DNA of 64,000 bases. Source: Beduini massiliensis. Lineage in GTDB: Bacteria > Bacillota_I > Bacilli_A > Erysipelotrichales > Coprobacillaceae. The notes under the pieces were generated by a model, which was not told the DNA's origin, ran no database searches, and saw nothing but the letters and a program-made list of their open reading frames with translations. This document shows, one piece after another, positions 17,007-25,440 of the stretch; position 1 is the stretch's first letter, and each line of letters starts with the position of its first letter. The stretch spans positions 396,001 through 460,000 of the forward strand of contig NZ_CDPP01000004.1 of NCBI RefSeq assembly GCF_000829905.1, read 5' to 3'. Made by a program: the position numbers and the translations under genes.

Positions 17007-17462
17007 ATGAATCAGCTTATGATTGGAAAATATATCGCTAAAAAAAGAAAAGAGAAAAATCTAACACAAATACAACTAGCAGAAAGACTAAACGTATCCA
17101 ATAAAACAATCTCAAAATGGGAAAATGGCAACTGTATGCCGGATTACAGTGTGATAGAAAGCTTATGTCAAGAACTAGATATCACGGTTGCCGAATTAAT
17201 GGATGGAGAAGATACCGAACAAAACAGTATCCGTATCTATGATAACGCTCAAATGATCGATTTAATTCAAAGAACCCAGCAATTAGAAAAGCAAAAGAAT
17301 ATCCTATATGGAATCTTACTCATTTTACTGGGTATTGGGTTATTTATCATTTCAAGAACAATCGTGATTGTCCATTTTTTCTCAGGCTTACTTTTTGGTA
17401 TAGCAGTAGGTATTGTCTTAGTTGGTGTTTACTGTATTTTCTTTCATTTAGCGAAAAATTAA
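17007..17462 (+). CDS. XRE regulator with C-terminal membrane anchor
   Basis: 151 residues; AAGGAGGAAC lies upstream. Residues 1-70 are an XRE helix-turn-helix (LTQIQLAERLNVSNKTISKWENGNCMPDYS). After a short linker come two hydrophobic segments (about 95-112 and 118-145; GILLILLGIGLFIIS and SGLLFGIAVGIVLVGVY), so the protein is probably tethered to the membrane. It stands alone between a terminator and a convergent MATE gene. Confidence 0.87.
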   Translation: MNQLMIGKYIAKKRKEKNLTQIQLAERLNVSNKTISKWENGNCMPDYSVIESLCQELDITVAELMDGEDTEQNSIRIYDNAQMIDLIQRTQQLEKQKNILYGILLILLGIGLFIISRTIVIVHFFSGLLFGIAVGIVLVGVYCIFFHLAKN

Positions 17463-17570
17463 ACTTTTTATTTTAAACAGGAGCATGAATAAACGATTCT
17501 CCTTTTTATAAACTCTATTCATCCCTTTGATTCCTTATCTTCTTAAATCACTTGCCGGTTATTAAGCAAT

Positions 17571-17599
17571 AAAAAATGATATAGACTAAGCTATACCAT
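17571..17599 (-). terminator. Terminator of the MATE gene
   Basis: On the minus strand ATGGTATAG pairs with CTATATCAT (one G-U) and a T6 tract follows. The MATE stop codon lies in the stem. Confidence 0.75.
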
Positions 17600-18958
17600 T
17601 TCTTTCACTAAATTTTCTTTTGCTTTAAATTGGAGCGATAATCGTTTCACCATATGATGATAATATGGAATCAATAAAACATCGGCTCCGATCCAAGCAA
17701 TCGGACTGGCCATACAAATACCGGCAAAGCCAAACATGCCTGACAAAACAATTGCCGCAATGACACGCATGATCAGTTCCATTGCACCTGAAAGCATAGG
17801 AATAAAGCCATTTCCTAACCCTTGAATTGTAGAGCGATAAACAAACAATAACCCAAGTACCCAACAGAATGCCGCAACAAAGCTCAGATACTCCTTAGAC
17901 GTGTTAATAACGTTCATCTGATCCGCTGATACGAATAATTGTGTGAACAGTCCCCCGCAGAAGTACAGGATAATTCCGCCGATAACACTATAGGCAACGA
18001 CCAGCTTCACACTAGAAAGCAGTCCTTCTTTGACACGATCAATTTTACCTGCTCCTAAATTCTGCCCGGCGAAAGTCGCCATCGCCATTCCTAAAGTCAT
18101 CGTTGGCATCGTAAAGAATTGTTCGACTTTAGTACCTGCCGTATAAGCCGCTACCACATCAGATCCCAATTGATTAATTGTCCCTTGTAAGATCATTACT
18201 CCTAAAGCAGTAATCGAAGAAGACAAGGCTCCGGGAATTCCAATTTTTAATAAATTTGTGATAATTTCTTTATCTAGTTTAAAATGACGTTTCGATAAAT
18301 GTAAAATCGGATATTTCTTTTTCGTATAAATAAAGCATAAACCAAAGGCTATCGCTTGTGCCAAGATCGTCGCATAAGCAGTTCCTTCTACTCCCATATG
18401 AAAAACAACAATAAAGACGATATCCAAAATAACGTTTAATACAGATGCGATAATTAAGAAGATCAGCGGTGTTTTACTGTCTCCTAACGCTCTTAAAAAT
18501 GAAGAGATCATATTATAAGCAATGGTTGCAATTGTTCCGGCAAAGATAACCGAAATATACTTATAAGAATCATTAATGATATCTGAAGGTGTGCGCATCA
18601 CTTCCAGCAATAAACGAACACCACTGACACTGATGATCGTCACAACCAAGGTAATCGCAGCTCCCAAAACAATCGACATTCCGACTGTATGTCGCAGTCC
18701 TTCTTCATCGTTTGCACCGAATCTTTGGGCAACAATGACAGAAAAACCGTTTGCTAATCCCATAATGAATCCTAAAACAAAAAAACTGATACCACCGGTT
18801 GCTCCCACCGCCGCCAGTGCTTTTACTCCTATAAAATTTCCAACGACGATTGTATCTGCCATTGAATAAAACTGTTGAAATACATTTCCGATCAACATCG
18901 GGATTGTAAACAGTAATATTAATTTTAATGGTTTACCATTTGTCATATCTTTTGACAT
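17591..18958 (-). CDS. MATE-family efflux transporter
   Basis: 455 residues with twelve predicted membrane segments in two related halves. The N-terminal motif PLKLILLFTIPMLIGNVFQQFYSMADTIVVGNFIG and the repeat GSSLALGIPGALSSS-type segment in the second half (KIGIPGALSSSI) are diagnostic. It would expel cationic compounds using a Na+ or H+ gradient; substrate unknown. GGGGTGAG precedes the start. No regulator is adjacent in the same operon. A second, different MATE gene is at 42231. Confidence 0.93.
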   Translation of the reverse strand: MSKDMTNGKPLKLILLFTIPMLIGNVFQQFYSMADTIVVGNFIGVKALAAVGATGGISFFVLGFIMGLANGFSVIVAQRFGANDEEGLRHTVGMSIVLGAAITLVVTIISVSGVRLLLEVMRTPSDIINDSYKYISVIFAGTIATIAYNMISSFLRALGDSKTPLIFLIIASVLNVILDIVFIVVFHMGVEGTAYATILAQAIAFGLCFIYTKKKYPILHLSKRHFKLDKEIITNLLKIGIPGALSSSITALGVMILQGTINQLGSDVVAAYTAGTKVEQFFTMPTMTLGMAMATFAGQNLGAGKIDRVKEGLLSSVKLVVAYSVIGGIILYFCGGLFTQLFVSADQMNVINTSKEYLSFVAAFCWVLGLLFVYRSTIQGLGNGFIPMLSGAMELIMRVIAAIVLSGMFGFAGICMASPIAWIGADVLLIPYYHHMVKRLSLQFKAKENLVKEMV

Positions 18959-19112
18959 ATTCTCACCCCTAACTGTTTCAGTTTATCATAATTTGGATTA
19001 TATGCTTTCTTTTTTCAAATATTGATAAAAGTACTAAAAGCTAAATTTACCTATGATTTCATTGATTTTCAAAAGTTTTTTTGCTAGTATGAGATAATTG
19101 TATTACTTTTTA

Positions 19113-19142
19113 TTGCAAGTTTCCATTTATCTGTGGTATACT
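19113..19142 (+). promoter_or_regulatory. Promoter of the cold shock gene with long leader
   Basis: TTGCAA (19113-19118), 18-base spacer, TATACT (19137-19142). The implied 5' untranslated region is about 140 bases, as in cspA-type genes whose leaders fold differently with temperature. Otherwise I see nothing in the 334-base gap 18959-19292. Confidence 0.5.
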
Positions 19143-19292
19143 ATAAAAGCAAAAGAAAATAATTATGATTCAACGTATCACTGGTATTAGAGAATTGTAT
19201 ATTATCACTTGTGTACAGAAAATCTAATATTTAGTGATTTTTTTCTACATAAAGTGCTTTCTTTGGGCAAAATTTATAAGGAGGTACGAACA

Positions 19293-19496
19293 ATGAGTAC
19301 AGGTAAAGTAAAATGGTTTAACAAAGATAAAGGATTTGGATTCATCACTATCGATGGAACTAATGAAGATATCTTCGTACATTATTCAGCAATCAACACT
19401 AGAGGATTCAAAACTTTAGAAGAAGGACAAAACGTTAGCTTCGAAATCGTTGAAGGAGATCGTGGTCAACAAGCTTCTGACGTTACAGTAATGTAA
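19293..19496 (+). CDS. Cold shock protein (Csp family)
   Basis: 67 residues from ATG 19293 (AAGGAGG upstream); an upstream in-frame ATG lacks a site and lies in the leader. The protein is a single OB-fold cold shock domain with RNP1 KGFGFITI and RNP2 DIFVHYSAI and a C-terminal [12 protein letters not shown]. It binds single-stranded nucleic acid and acts as an RNA chaperone. A strong terminator follows. Confidence 0.97.
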   Translation: MSTGKVKWFNKDKGFGFITIDGTNEDIFVHYSAINTRGFKTLEEGQNVSFEIVEGDRGQQASDVTVM

Positions 19497-19500
19497 TTTT

Positions 19501-19527
19501 AAAACCGTGAGCAATCACGGTTTTTTT
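19501..19527 (+). terminator. Terminator after the cold shock gene
   Basis: AAAACCGTGA (19501-19510) pairs perfectly with TCACGGTTTT (19515-19524) and a T run continues to 19527. The A-rich 5' side could also serve the convergent MFS gene. Confidence 0.9.
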
Positions 19528-19531
19528 ATTT

Positions 19532-20701
19532 CTAATTTTCTTTCTTTTCCGGCATTTTAAAACGCCATGATAATAAGATACATACGATCATTGTTGCCGC
19601 AAAAAGATAATACGTAATGGTGTAGCCAAAGTTACCTCCGACAATATCAATGATCTTTCCACAGATAACTTGAAAGATCAATGCCGCTAAACCTTTAGCT
19701 AACATAGAAGAAATACCATAAGCCGTATTGACATATTTATCTTCTACTAAATCCAATATGATACGTACAGCCACCAAAATAAAGATAATACTTGTCATTC
19801 CCTGAAAGAAAAACATGACCATAATCATATTTGGAGTCGGACAAGTTGAATACCAAACAAAACGGATCAATGACATCACACAAGCAAAAATCATCAGATG
19901 TTTATAAGATACCTTTTTAATCAGCTTGTCAGAAAACAACACTGCCGGCAGTTCGGATAATGTTGAAAAAAGCAAAGTGGTTCCCACAATAGTCGTCGTT
20001 CCCCCTAATTGTTTAATAAACAATGGCAGATAAATGCCTTGTGCAGAAGCGGCTCCCTGAAACAAGAAATAAATCAACATGAACATTTTAAAAGGCTTAT
20101 TATGCCATAAAGCAATCAATACTTCTTTGGTTGTTACTTTATCGCTTTCGCCCTCTTTCGCAATAGGCTTGGCGTCATTCATCATCATAAAGCTAAAAAC
20201 CATGACTGCAATCCCTACCGCAAAGATATAATAATTTGCTTTAGGTGATATATTATCATAAACGTAACCACTGATTTGCGCACCAATTGCATATAGGATG
20301 GACCCCCAAACACGAATAGAACCAAACGGATAAGGACTGGCTGTGGCTAAGCGATCGGACAGTGCGGTAATGCCATTTAAGAATCCTTGCGTTAATCCAT
20401 TCATTAAAAACAAAAAAACAAAAGACTTTGTATACGCAAAAAGAATTCCTGAGATAATCGCTAGTATTGCCGATACGATGGCGACATATTTAGGACTGCG
20501 GAATCGATCTGCCAAAAAACCGCAGATGGGCTGCGTTGCCATTGCAAATAGTGCCGATGCTGATGTTACGAATGAGATTTCGGTTGCACTGCATCCCACA
20601 TCCGCTAAATAAACGGATATAATGCAAGCAAACATTGCCCATGAAAAATAAAACATTCCATTTCCCATGGCATAATAAATATAACCACCCTTTTTAAACA
20701 T
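19532..20701 (-). CDS. MFS transporter (MFS_1-like, LacY/nucleoside-type)
   Basis: 389 residues, twelve membrane segments. The start YYAMGNGMFYFSWAMFACIISVYLADVG and the loop motif GFLADRFRSPKYVA place it in the MFS_1-like branch (PF12832), which includes oligosaccharide and nucleoside:H+ symporters. Substrate cannot be read. Preceded by GGGGGTATC just before the ATG. Convergent with the cold shock gene; monocistronic. Confidence 0.88.
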   Translation of the reverse strand: MFKKGGYIYYAMGNGMFYFSWAMFACIISVYLADVGCSATEISFVTSASALFAMATQPICGFLADRFRSPKYVAIVSAILAIISGILFAYTKSFVFLFLMNGLTQGFLNGITALSDRLATASPYPFGSIRVWGSILYAIGAQISGYVYDNISPKANYYIFAVGIAVMVFSFMMMNDAKPIAKEGESDKVTTKEVLIALWHNKPFKMFMLIYFLFQGAASAQGIYLPLFIKQLGGTTTIVGTTLLFSTLSELPAVLFSDKLIKKVSYKHLMIFACVMSLIRFVWYSTCPTPNMIMVMFFFQGMTSIIFILVAVRIILDLVEDKYVNTAYGISSMLAKGLAALIFQVICGKIIDIVGGNFGYTITYYLFAATMIVCILLSWRFKMPEKKEN

Positions 20702-20820
20702 AATGATACCCCCAAAAATAGACTAGCCTTAGTCTATCACTTCTTATATTTTGCATTTGTTATTTTCATTTAATGAAAACAAATATAGGGGTCTTTACAA
20801 AATATGTAAAAAGAAAATAA

Positions 20821-20843
20821 AAAAAAGCAAAGAACTTCCTTGC
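20821..20843 (-). terminator. Terminator of the small zinc-ribbon gene
   Basis: On the minus strand GCAAGGAA pairs with TTCTTTGC around a tight loop (20843-20827), followed by T6 or more. Confidence 0.6.
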
Positions 20844-20850
20844 TTCCTAA

Positions 20851-21036
20851 TTATCTTTGATAGACAGGGCCGAAATAGCCGCTGACAATTTTTATATTCC
20901 CATTTTCATCATGAATAGCTGACATTGTCTTACGACAATGATGACACACATAATAATAAACGATCCTATTTGTTCGTTCATCCTCATAGCGCTGATAGCT
21001 ATGAACCTTTTGCCCACAGATACACTTTATTTGCAT
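20851..21036 (-). CDS. Small zinc-ribbon-like protein
   Basis: 61 residues with a CIC pair at positions 5-7 and CHHC at about 31-34, enough for one zinc site. GGAGGGAAC lies upstream of the ATG. No family is recognised beyond the general zinc-ribbon look. The upstream region has a perfect inverted repeat (21121-21144). Confidence 0.65.
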   Translation of the reverse strand: MQIKCICGQKVHSYQRYEDERTNRIVYYYVCHHCRKTMSAIHDENGNIKIVSGYFGPVYQR

Positions 21037-21120
21037 ACTTCAAGTTCCCTCCAACATATTGATCTCTCGCATGGAAAAATGTCGTTTCCCCCGAATATGA
21101 CACTTTCTGTTTACCTGCTT

Positions 21121-21144
21121 TAGTATAACGATTTTATTATACTA
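21121..21144. promoter_or_regulatory. Perfect inverted repeat upstream of the zinc-ribbon gene
   Basis: TAGTATAA (21121-21128) and TTATACTA (21137-21144) are perfect inverted copies separated by 8 bases. Both arms contain TATACT/TATAAT-like hexamers, so it could be an operator over a -10 box. No protein can be assigned to it. Confidence 0.45.
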
Positions 21145-21213
21145 TATTCACTTGTTCATTTTTAGACTGATCTTTTAAATAATCCGCTTAATATTCATAT
21201 ATTGTTCCATATG

Positions 21214-21237
21214 AAAAAAACAATTCTAAGCGAATTG
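21214..21237 (-). terminator. Terminator after tRNA-Thr
   Basis: CAATTC and GAATTG (21221-21237) pair around a 5-base loop; on the minus strand T7 follows (21220-21214). No plus-strand gene precedes it. Confidence 0.7.
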
Positions 21238-21249
21238 ATTTTTTAATCA

Positions 21250-21323
21250 TGGTGCCGATACCCAGAATCGGACTGGGGATTGAGCATTACCATTGCTCCG
21301 TTTTGCCACTAGACTATATCGGC
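21250..21323 (-). tRNA. tRNA-Thr (anticodon GGT), atypical
   Basis: The minus strand folds as a 71-nt cloverleaf plus encoded CCA. The acceptor stem GCCGATA / TATCGGC is perfect, the anticodon stem is GAGCA / TGCTC with loop ATGGTAA (U33, anticodon GGT), and the T stem is CCCAG / CTGGG. G1-C72 and C2-G71 match known threonine identity pairs. Two oddities: a C-A mismatch in the D stem, and a T loop TCCGATT rather than the normal TTC start. It has its own promoter and terminator. Confidence 0.75.
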
Positions 21324-21335
21324 ACTACATATAAT

Positions 21336-21364
21336 AGAATACACAAAATTGTATAAAATTACAA
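21336..21364 (-). promoter_or_regulatory. Promoter of tRNA-Thr
   Basis: TTGTAA (21364-21359), 17-base spacer, TATTCT (21341-21336) on the minus strand, about 13 bases before the tRNA 5' end. Confidence 0.5.
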
Positions 21365-21389
21365 CTCTTAATTGCATAATATTAAAAAA

Positions 21390-21410
21390 ATCTTACCCAT
21401 TGGATAAGAT
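21390..21410 (-). terminator. Terminator of the ECF/propeller operon
   Basis: On the minus strand ATCTTATCC (21410-21402) pairs with GGGTAAGAT (21398-21390) and T7 follows. The stop codon of the propeller gene touches the stem. Confidence 0.75.
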
Positions 21411-23200
21411 TATTTTTTCTTTTTATTCATCACGACTAATCCGATGATGGCTAAGATGGCTGCACCGGCGATTACGATGTAAAGGGTCATCTTTGTTTGA
21501 TCTCCGGTATTAGGAATCTGTGGCTGTTCTTGTTGTGGTGTTGTCTCTGTTTGTGAAGTGGGTTCTTCCACTTTTAACTGAACCAACAAATATGTACTAA
21601 AATGATCCGTATGGAATGTGATATTTCCTTGATTTACTTGATAATTATATTCAACAAGTGAATTGTCTGCATTGACATAATATAATTTTAAACGGTCATT
21701 TGCATATCCTTCAGGAATTGGCATTGTAACCGCCACTTCTTGAGTTGGTTCAATAGCATTACTTTCATGAGTTAAATTAAAATGATAAAGAGTTGCTTTT
21801 TCAAACGTTGTATTTTGATCTAATAAGGTTTGGATTTGATTTCCCTGAGACTGCTGTTGTACTTCAAGCTGAGTCCCCTTAATAAAGTTTCCGTTTACTA
21901 AAATACCATTACTGTTTAAACTCAAAGCTTCTGTTTTAGATAGCTTTGTCAGATAACCTGAATCATTTGTATGATAAAGGTTTCCATAAGCATCGGCAAT
22001 CGCACTTGACATGCAATAATTAACAGCGTCTCCATTAGGCGTATACACAGATGCGATCGTTCCGCTATTTGCATTCAAATCATCTGCCAAGGCATATAGT
22101 CCCCCCGGCTCATTATTCATTGTAAAATAAGCAATTGTTTTCCCACTATAAGCTGTAGTAACCAGTGGTGATGCCTGAACGTCATTTGATGTTTCCAAGC
22201 GATAAAGCGTTTCTAATGTTTGACTGTCTAAGACACTGATAAATCCCTTGCTGCCATAACCATATCCGCCGCCAACATAAACACGTCCGTTATATACCGT
22301 CGGTGTTGAGGTAGATGAAGTATTGGGTTTTGTATCTAAAGGCTGACTAACAGCTTTTCCAAACGTTCCGTCCGCATTTAATGTAAGACAGAAAATATTT
22401 CCTGCTTTTGTAGTAAAGTATAGCTGATTATTGACTAAAGTGATTGCACTCGAAATAGCTTCCCCTGTATCGTATTGATTTAAGAGTTTCCCGGTTGTTG
22501 GATGACACGCATAAACAATACCGTCCATTCCGGCAAAATAAACAGTGTTTTGATAAATAACGGCTTTTGACCAGTTAAATCCTCCTGTATCTTTTTTAGA
22601 AGCAAAGCTCCAAGCAAAAGATTTAGTTTCCTGAGTTGAAGCCGGGTTTTCATCTTTCACATCAAGGGCATAGAATTTTCCGTTTGATGCATAAGTCACA
22701 TAATCCGAAATATAGCTTCCAAAATATAAGTAGCCCTTATGATAAGTAAATCTTCCTTGCAAGCTGCCTTCAACAGCTTCACTGATCCATAAAGAGGTCA
22801 TTGTATTGGCATCCACTGCTTGAACACGTCCGTCTCCTAACGGAATAAAGACCATCCCGTCACCATAAGCGATATTGACACTATACCCTAGAGATGAAGC
22901 TAATGTCATCTGACTGATTACATTGCCGTTTAAATCCAGCTTCATTAATTGAGAGTTAGTCGCTGTCGCAACAAATAACTGATCGTTAACGATAATCGGA
23001 TCAGATAAAGAGTCCCATCCGCTTGTAAAATCTTTGCTCCAAGCGATCGCTGTTTCATTTTCTTTAACAGGTGTTTGGGTCTGAATAACGTTCCCCGTTC
23101 CCATAAATTCATGCCAGTTTGTAACTTCTGTTCCGTGGATATTGTACACAGATACTAATATCATTGCCAACATGAGTAGACTATTCATTAATTTTTTCAT
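21410..23200 (-). CDS. Wall-anchored PQQ-type beta-propeller protein
   Basis: 596 residues from ATG 23198-23200 (GGGGGAAAA upstream), overlapping the S-component gene by 20 bases. Residues 1-25 are a signal peptide (LMNSLLMLAMILVSVYNIHG). Residues 40-430 hold repeated blades of the PQQ/PilC-like propeller (NDQLFVATATNSQLMKLDLNG, GKFYALDVKD, YACHPTTGKLL, VLDSQTLETLYRLETS). A ZU5-like tail (DHFSTYLLVQ) leads to the sorting signal IPNTGD, a membrane stretch and NKKKK. It should be exposed on the wall, and being the last gene of the ECF operon it is a candidate ligand collector. No sortase gene is in the window. Confidence 0.85.
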   Translation of the reverse strand: MKKLMNSLLMLAMILVSVYNIHGTEVTNWHEFMGTGNVIQTQTPVKENETAIAWSKDFTSGWDSLSDPIIVNDQLFVATATNSQLMKLDLNGNVISQMTLASSLGYSVNIAYGDGMVFIPLGDGRVQAVDANTMTSLWISEAVEGSLQGRFTYHKGYLYFGSYISDYVTYASNGKFYALDVKDENPASTQETKSFAWSFASKKDTGGFNWSKAVIYQNTVYFAGMDGIVYACHPTTGKLLNQYDTGEAISSAITLVNNQLYFTTKAGNIFCLTLNADGTFGKAVSQPLDTKPNTSSTSTPTVYNGRVYVGGGYGYGSKGFISVLDSQTLETLYRLETSNDVQASPLVTTAYSGKTIAYFTMNNEPGGLYALADDLNANSGTIASVYTPNGDAVNYCMSSAIADAYGNLYHTNDSGYLTKLSKTEALSLNSNGILVNGNFIKGTQLEVQQQSQGNQIQTLLDQNTTFEKATLYHFNLTHESNAIEPTQEVAVTMPIPEGYANDRLKLYYVNADNSLVEYNYQVNQGNITFHTDHFSTYLLVQLKVEEPTSQTETTPQQEQPQIPNTGDQTKMTLYIVIAGAAILAIIGLVVMNKKKK

Positions 23201-23894
23201 ATTTTCCCCCTTCACATAATCCATATTTCCATTTTATGCGCTTCATTTTCTTTGTCATTACCGGTGCCAACAATAAAATAAACACACAGTTTGATACGAC
23301 ATAAATCATGCATATCGGCAAAGAGGCTATCAGACTTGCCAGATAACGATCAATATTAAATGTTCCCGTAATCGCAATGACATTCCAGATTTCCATCAAA
23401 AGTGAATAAAGCACTGCTGATAAAATACCATATCCGACCATAAATTGCAAGGAATCCCGCCCCTTTCGGCTATCCAGCAGCACCCCAGCAAAATAGCCAA
23501 TAATGCCGCAGCTTAACATCTGAAAGGGAGTCCAAGGACCTTGTCCAAAAAAGAAATTGGCAATAAAAGCACTTAAACTCCCACAGACAAATCCCGAAGT
23601 TTTTTTGAAGACAGCTCCATAAATAATGATTAATGCCAATGTCGGTTTAAAGCTAGGTGTCAGAATGAAAAGCAAACGTCCTAATACTACAATCGAAATC
23701 ATCACAGCCAACAACACAATTTCACGGCTTTTAGGCTTCTTTTTTTCATATTGGTAATAAAAGCATATCAGTGATAGAATCACTAATACAATCGAGATAA
23801 ATGTATATTGACGATCTTGCAGCTGGCGTATTCCTAACCCTAGGATCAGAGGAAAGCCAATAAAAATCAAGCCCCTGCGAATGAGCTTATTCAT
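23181..23894 (-). CDS. ECF transporter S-component
   Basis: 237 residues with a short extra N-terminal pair of membrane segments and six core helices. Motifs GRLLFILTPSFKPTLALIIIYGAVF, FGQGPWTPFQMLSCGIIGYFAGVLL and NRYLASLI-like NIDRYLASLIASLP resemble S-components found with DUF4430 proteins. It should bind a specific vitamin-like ligand within the membrane. It overlaps the ATPase gene by 8 bases and the propeller gene by 20. The ligand is not evident; a corrinoid is a guess from the DUF4430 partner. Confidence 0.82.
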   Translation of the reverse strand: MNKLIRRGLIFIGFPLILGLGIRQLQDRQYTFISIVLVILSLICFYYQYEKKKPKSREIVLLAVMISIVVLGRLLFILTPSFKPTLALIIIYGAVFKKTSGFVCGSLSAFIANFFFGQGPWTPFQMLSCGIIGYFAGVLLDSRKGRDSLQFMVGYGILSAVLYSLLMEIWNVIAITGTFNIDRYLASLIASLPICMIYVVSNCVFILLLAPVMTKKMKRIKWKYGLCEGGKYEKINE

Positions 23895-25440
23895 CTTCTG
23901 TCACATCCTTAGCCAATAGAATGCGTGGATTCAGCCATCGAAACAGCCTTCCCAAACTGGTAGTATAAAATAAATTGTTTTTAAAAAATTCACGTGTTGC
24001 CTCAACCGCTTCAATCTTGCCGTCAAACAGCAATCCACAACGATCGGCAAACGCCGCACAAAACTCTAAATCATGACTGACACAAAGAATGGTTATGCCT
24101 TGCTGTTTTAAATCTGTCAAAATCTCTCCTAACACTTGTTTCATCGAAGCATCAATACCGTTGGTGGGTTCATCTAAAAGCAGTAGTTTCGGCTTTAAAA
24201 GCAACAATTTAATCAAAGCTAAGAGCTGCTGCTGTCCGCCACTTAGATCATAGGGATGCTGATGACGCTGACCGTCTAAATGAAACTGTTTTAGCCATTG
24301 GTCTATCACTTCAACTCTTTCAAGTCCGCTTAATTCTTCTTCCACCGTATCGTGTGCAAAAAGAACTTGAGGATTCTGAGGCAATAAGACAATCTTTTTG
24401 TTCATTGCTTTATCGATAGGTGTATGCTTGTAATAAATAGAAGATTTTCTGCCAAATGCAAATGCAAGGTGACGAAGAAACGTACTTTTTCCTGAACCAT
24501 TCGCCCCAAGAAGACAGAAAAATTCTCCTTCACAAAGATCAAACGACAAATCTTTAAGCACACGATGACGATCATATTCTAAGTTTAATTCTTTAATCTG
24601 CAAAAAGATGCCACGCTTTGCGAGCGGTAAAAATGGATTTACTTTCCAATGATGATCCTGAATATACGTGTGTGCCGTCCATTTATCTGTTAATAAAGCC
24701 GTCTTTGTCAGCTTCATATATTCAGGCAAAGCCAAATGTAATGGATGCTCTTGATGGATCAATGCCTCCAGCACTTTTTCTTTTACGCCAAATGCAGCCG
24801 CCTTTCCTTGATCTAACCAAAGAATCTTTTGTGATAAAGGCAATACTTCCTCAAAGCGGTGTTCCACCATAATAATCGTTGTATGAAAATCATCATGGAT
24901 TTCTTTTAAAAACTGTAAGAACTGTTTTGCCATAAATGGATCTAACCTTGACGTCGGTTCATCCAGTAATAGAATTTTAGGATTCATTGCCATAGCTGCC
25001 GCTAAATTGACAATTTGTTTCTGACCGCTCGATAACTGATCAACAGGACAATCATAAATTTCCTGCAGTTTAAAATACTGAACGATTTCCGCTACCCGGT
25101 GCTTCATTTGATCGACAGGCATATTCATATTTTCTAAACCAAAAGCCAGTTCATGCCATACTTTATCCATGACCATCTGATCATCGGGATCTTGAAAAAC
25201 AAAGCCAATATCACAGCTATTCAGCTTTTCCAGCGATTCATTTGCATAAGTGATTTTACCGGTTCTTTCTCCAAAGGGCTGCAATTCCGGTTTTAAGCAT
25301 CGTAAAAGTGTAGACTTTCCACTGCCGCTTGTCCCAATCACAAGCAAAAATTCTCCATCGTTTATCTCAAAATGGAGATCGGATAAAAGGAATGTCGATT
25401 CTTTTGGATATCTGAATTGTAAGTTTTCAACCTTTAACAT
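23887..25440 (-). CDS. Double ECF ATPase (EcfA1-A2 fusion)
   Basis: 517 residues with two ABC domains in one chain. Domain one: Walker A GTSGSGKST, Q-loop FQDPDDQM, signature LSSGQKQ, Walker B ILLLDEPT. Domain two (from about 275): GANGSGKST, LLPQNPQ, LSGGQQQL, KLLLLDEPT. It energises the ECF module together with the T-component, with which it overlaps by 14 bases. GGAGGGTC precedes the ATG. All catalytic motifs in both halves look intact. Confidence 0.93.
   Translation of the reverse strand: MLKVENLQFRYPKESTFLLSDLHFEINDGEFLLVIGTSGSGKSTLLRCLKPELQPFGERTGKITYANESLEKLNSCDIGFVFQDPDDQMVMDKVWHELAFGLENMNMPVDQMKHRVAEIVQYFKLQEIYDCPVDQLSSGQKQIVNLAAAMAMNPKILLLDEPTSRLDPFMAKQFLQFLKEIHDDFHTTIIMVEHRFEEVLPLSQKILWLDQGKAAAFGVKEKVLEALIHQEHPLHLALPEYMKLTKTALLTDKWTAHTYIQDHHWKVNPFLPLAKRGIFLQIKELNLEYDRHRVLKDLSFDLCEGEFFCLLGANGSGKSTFLRHLAFAFGRKSSIYYKHTPIDKAMNKKIVLLPQNPQVLFAHDTVEEELSGLERVEVIDQWLKQFHLDGQRHQHPYDLSGGQQQLLALIKLLLLKPKLLLLDEPTNGIDASMKQVLGEILTDLKQQGITILCVSHDLEFCAAFADRCGLLFDGKIEAVEATREFFKNNLFYTTSLGRLFRWLNPRILLAKDVTEDE

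Noticed and set aside
17625-17864. Alternative frame inside the MATE gene
   Set aside because: A shadow of the real frame; its sequence has no protein character.
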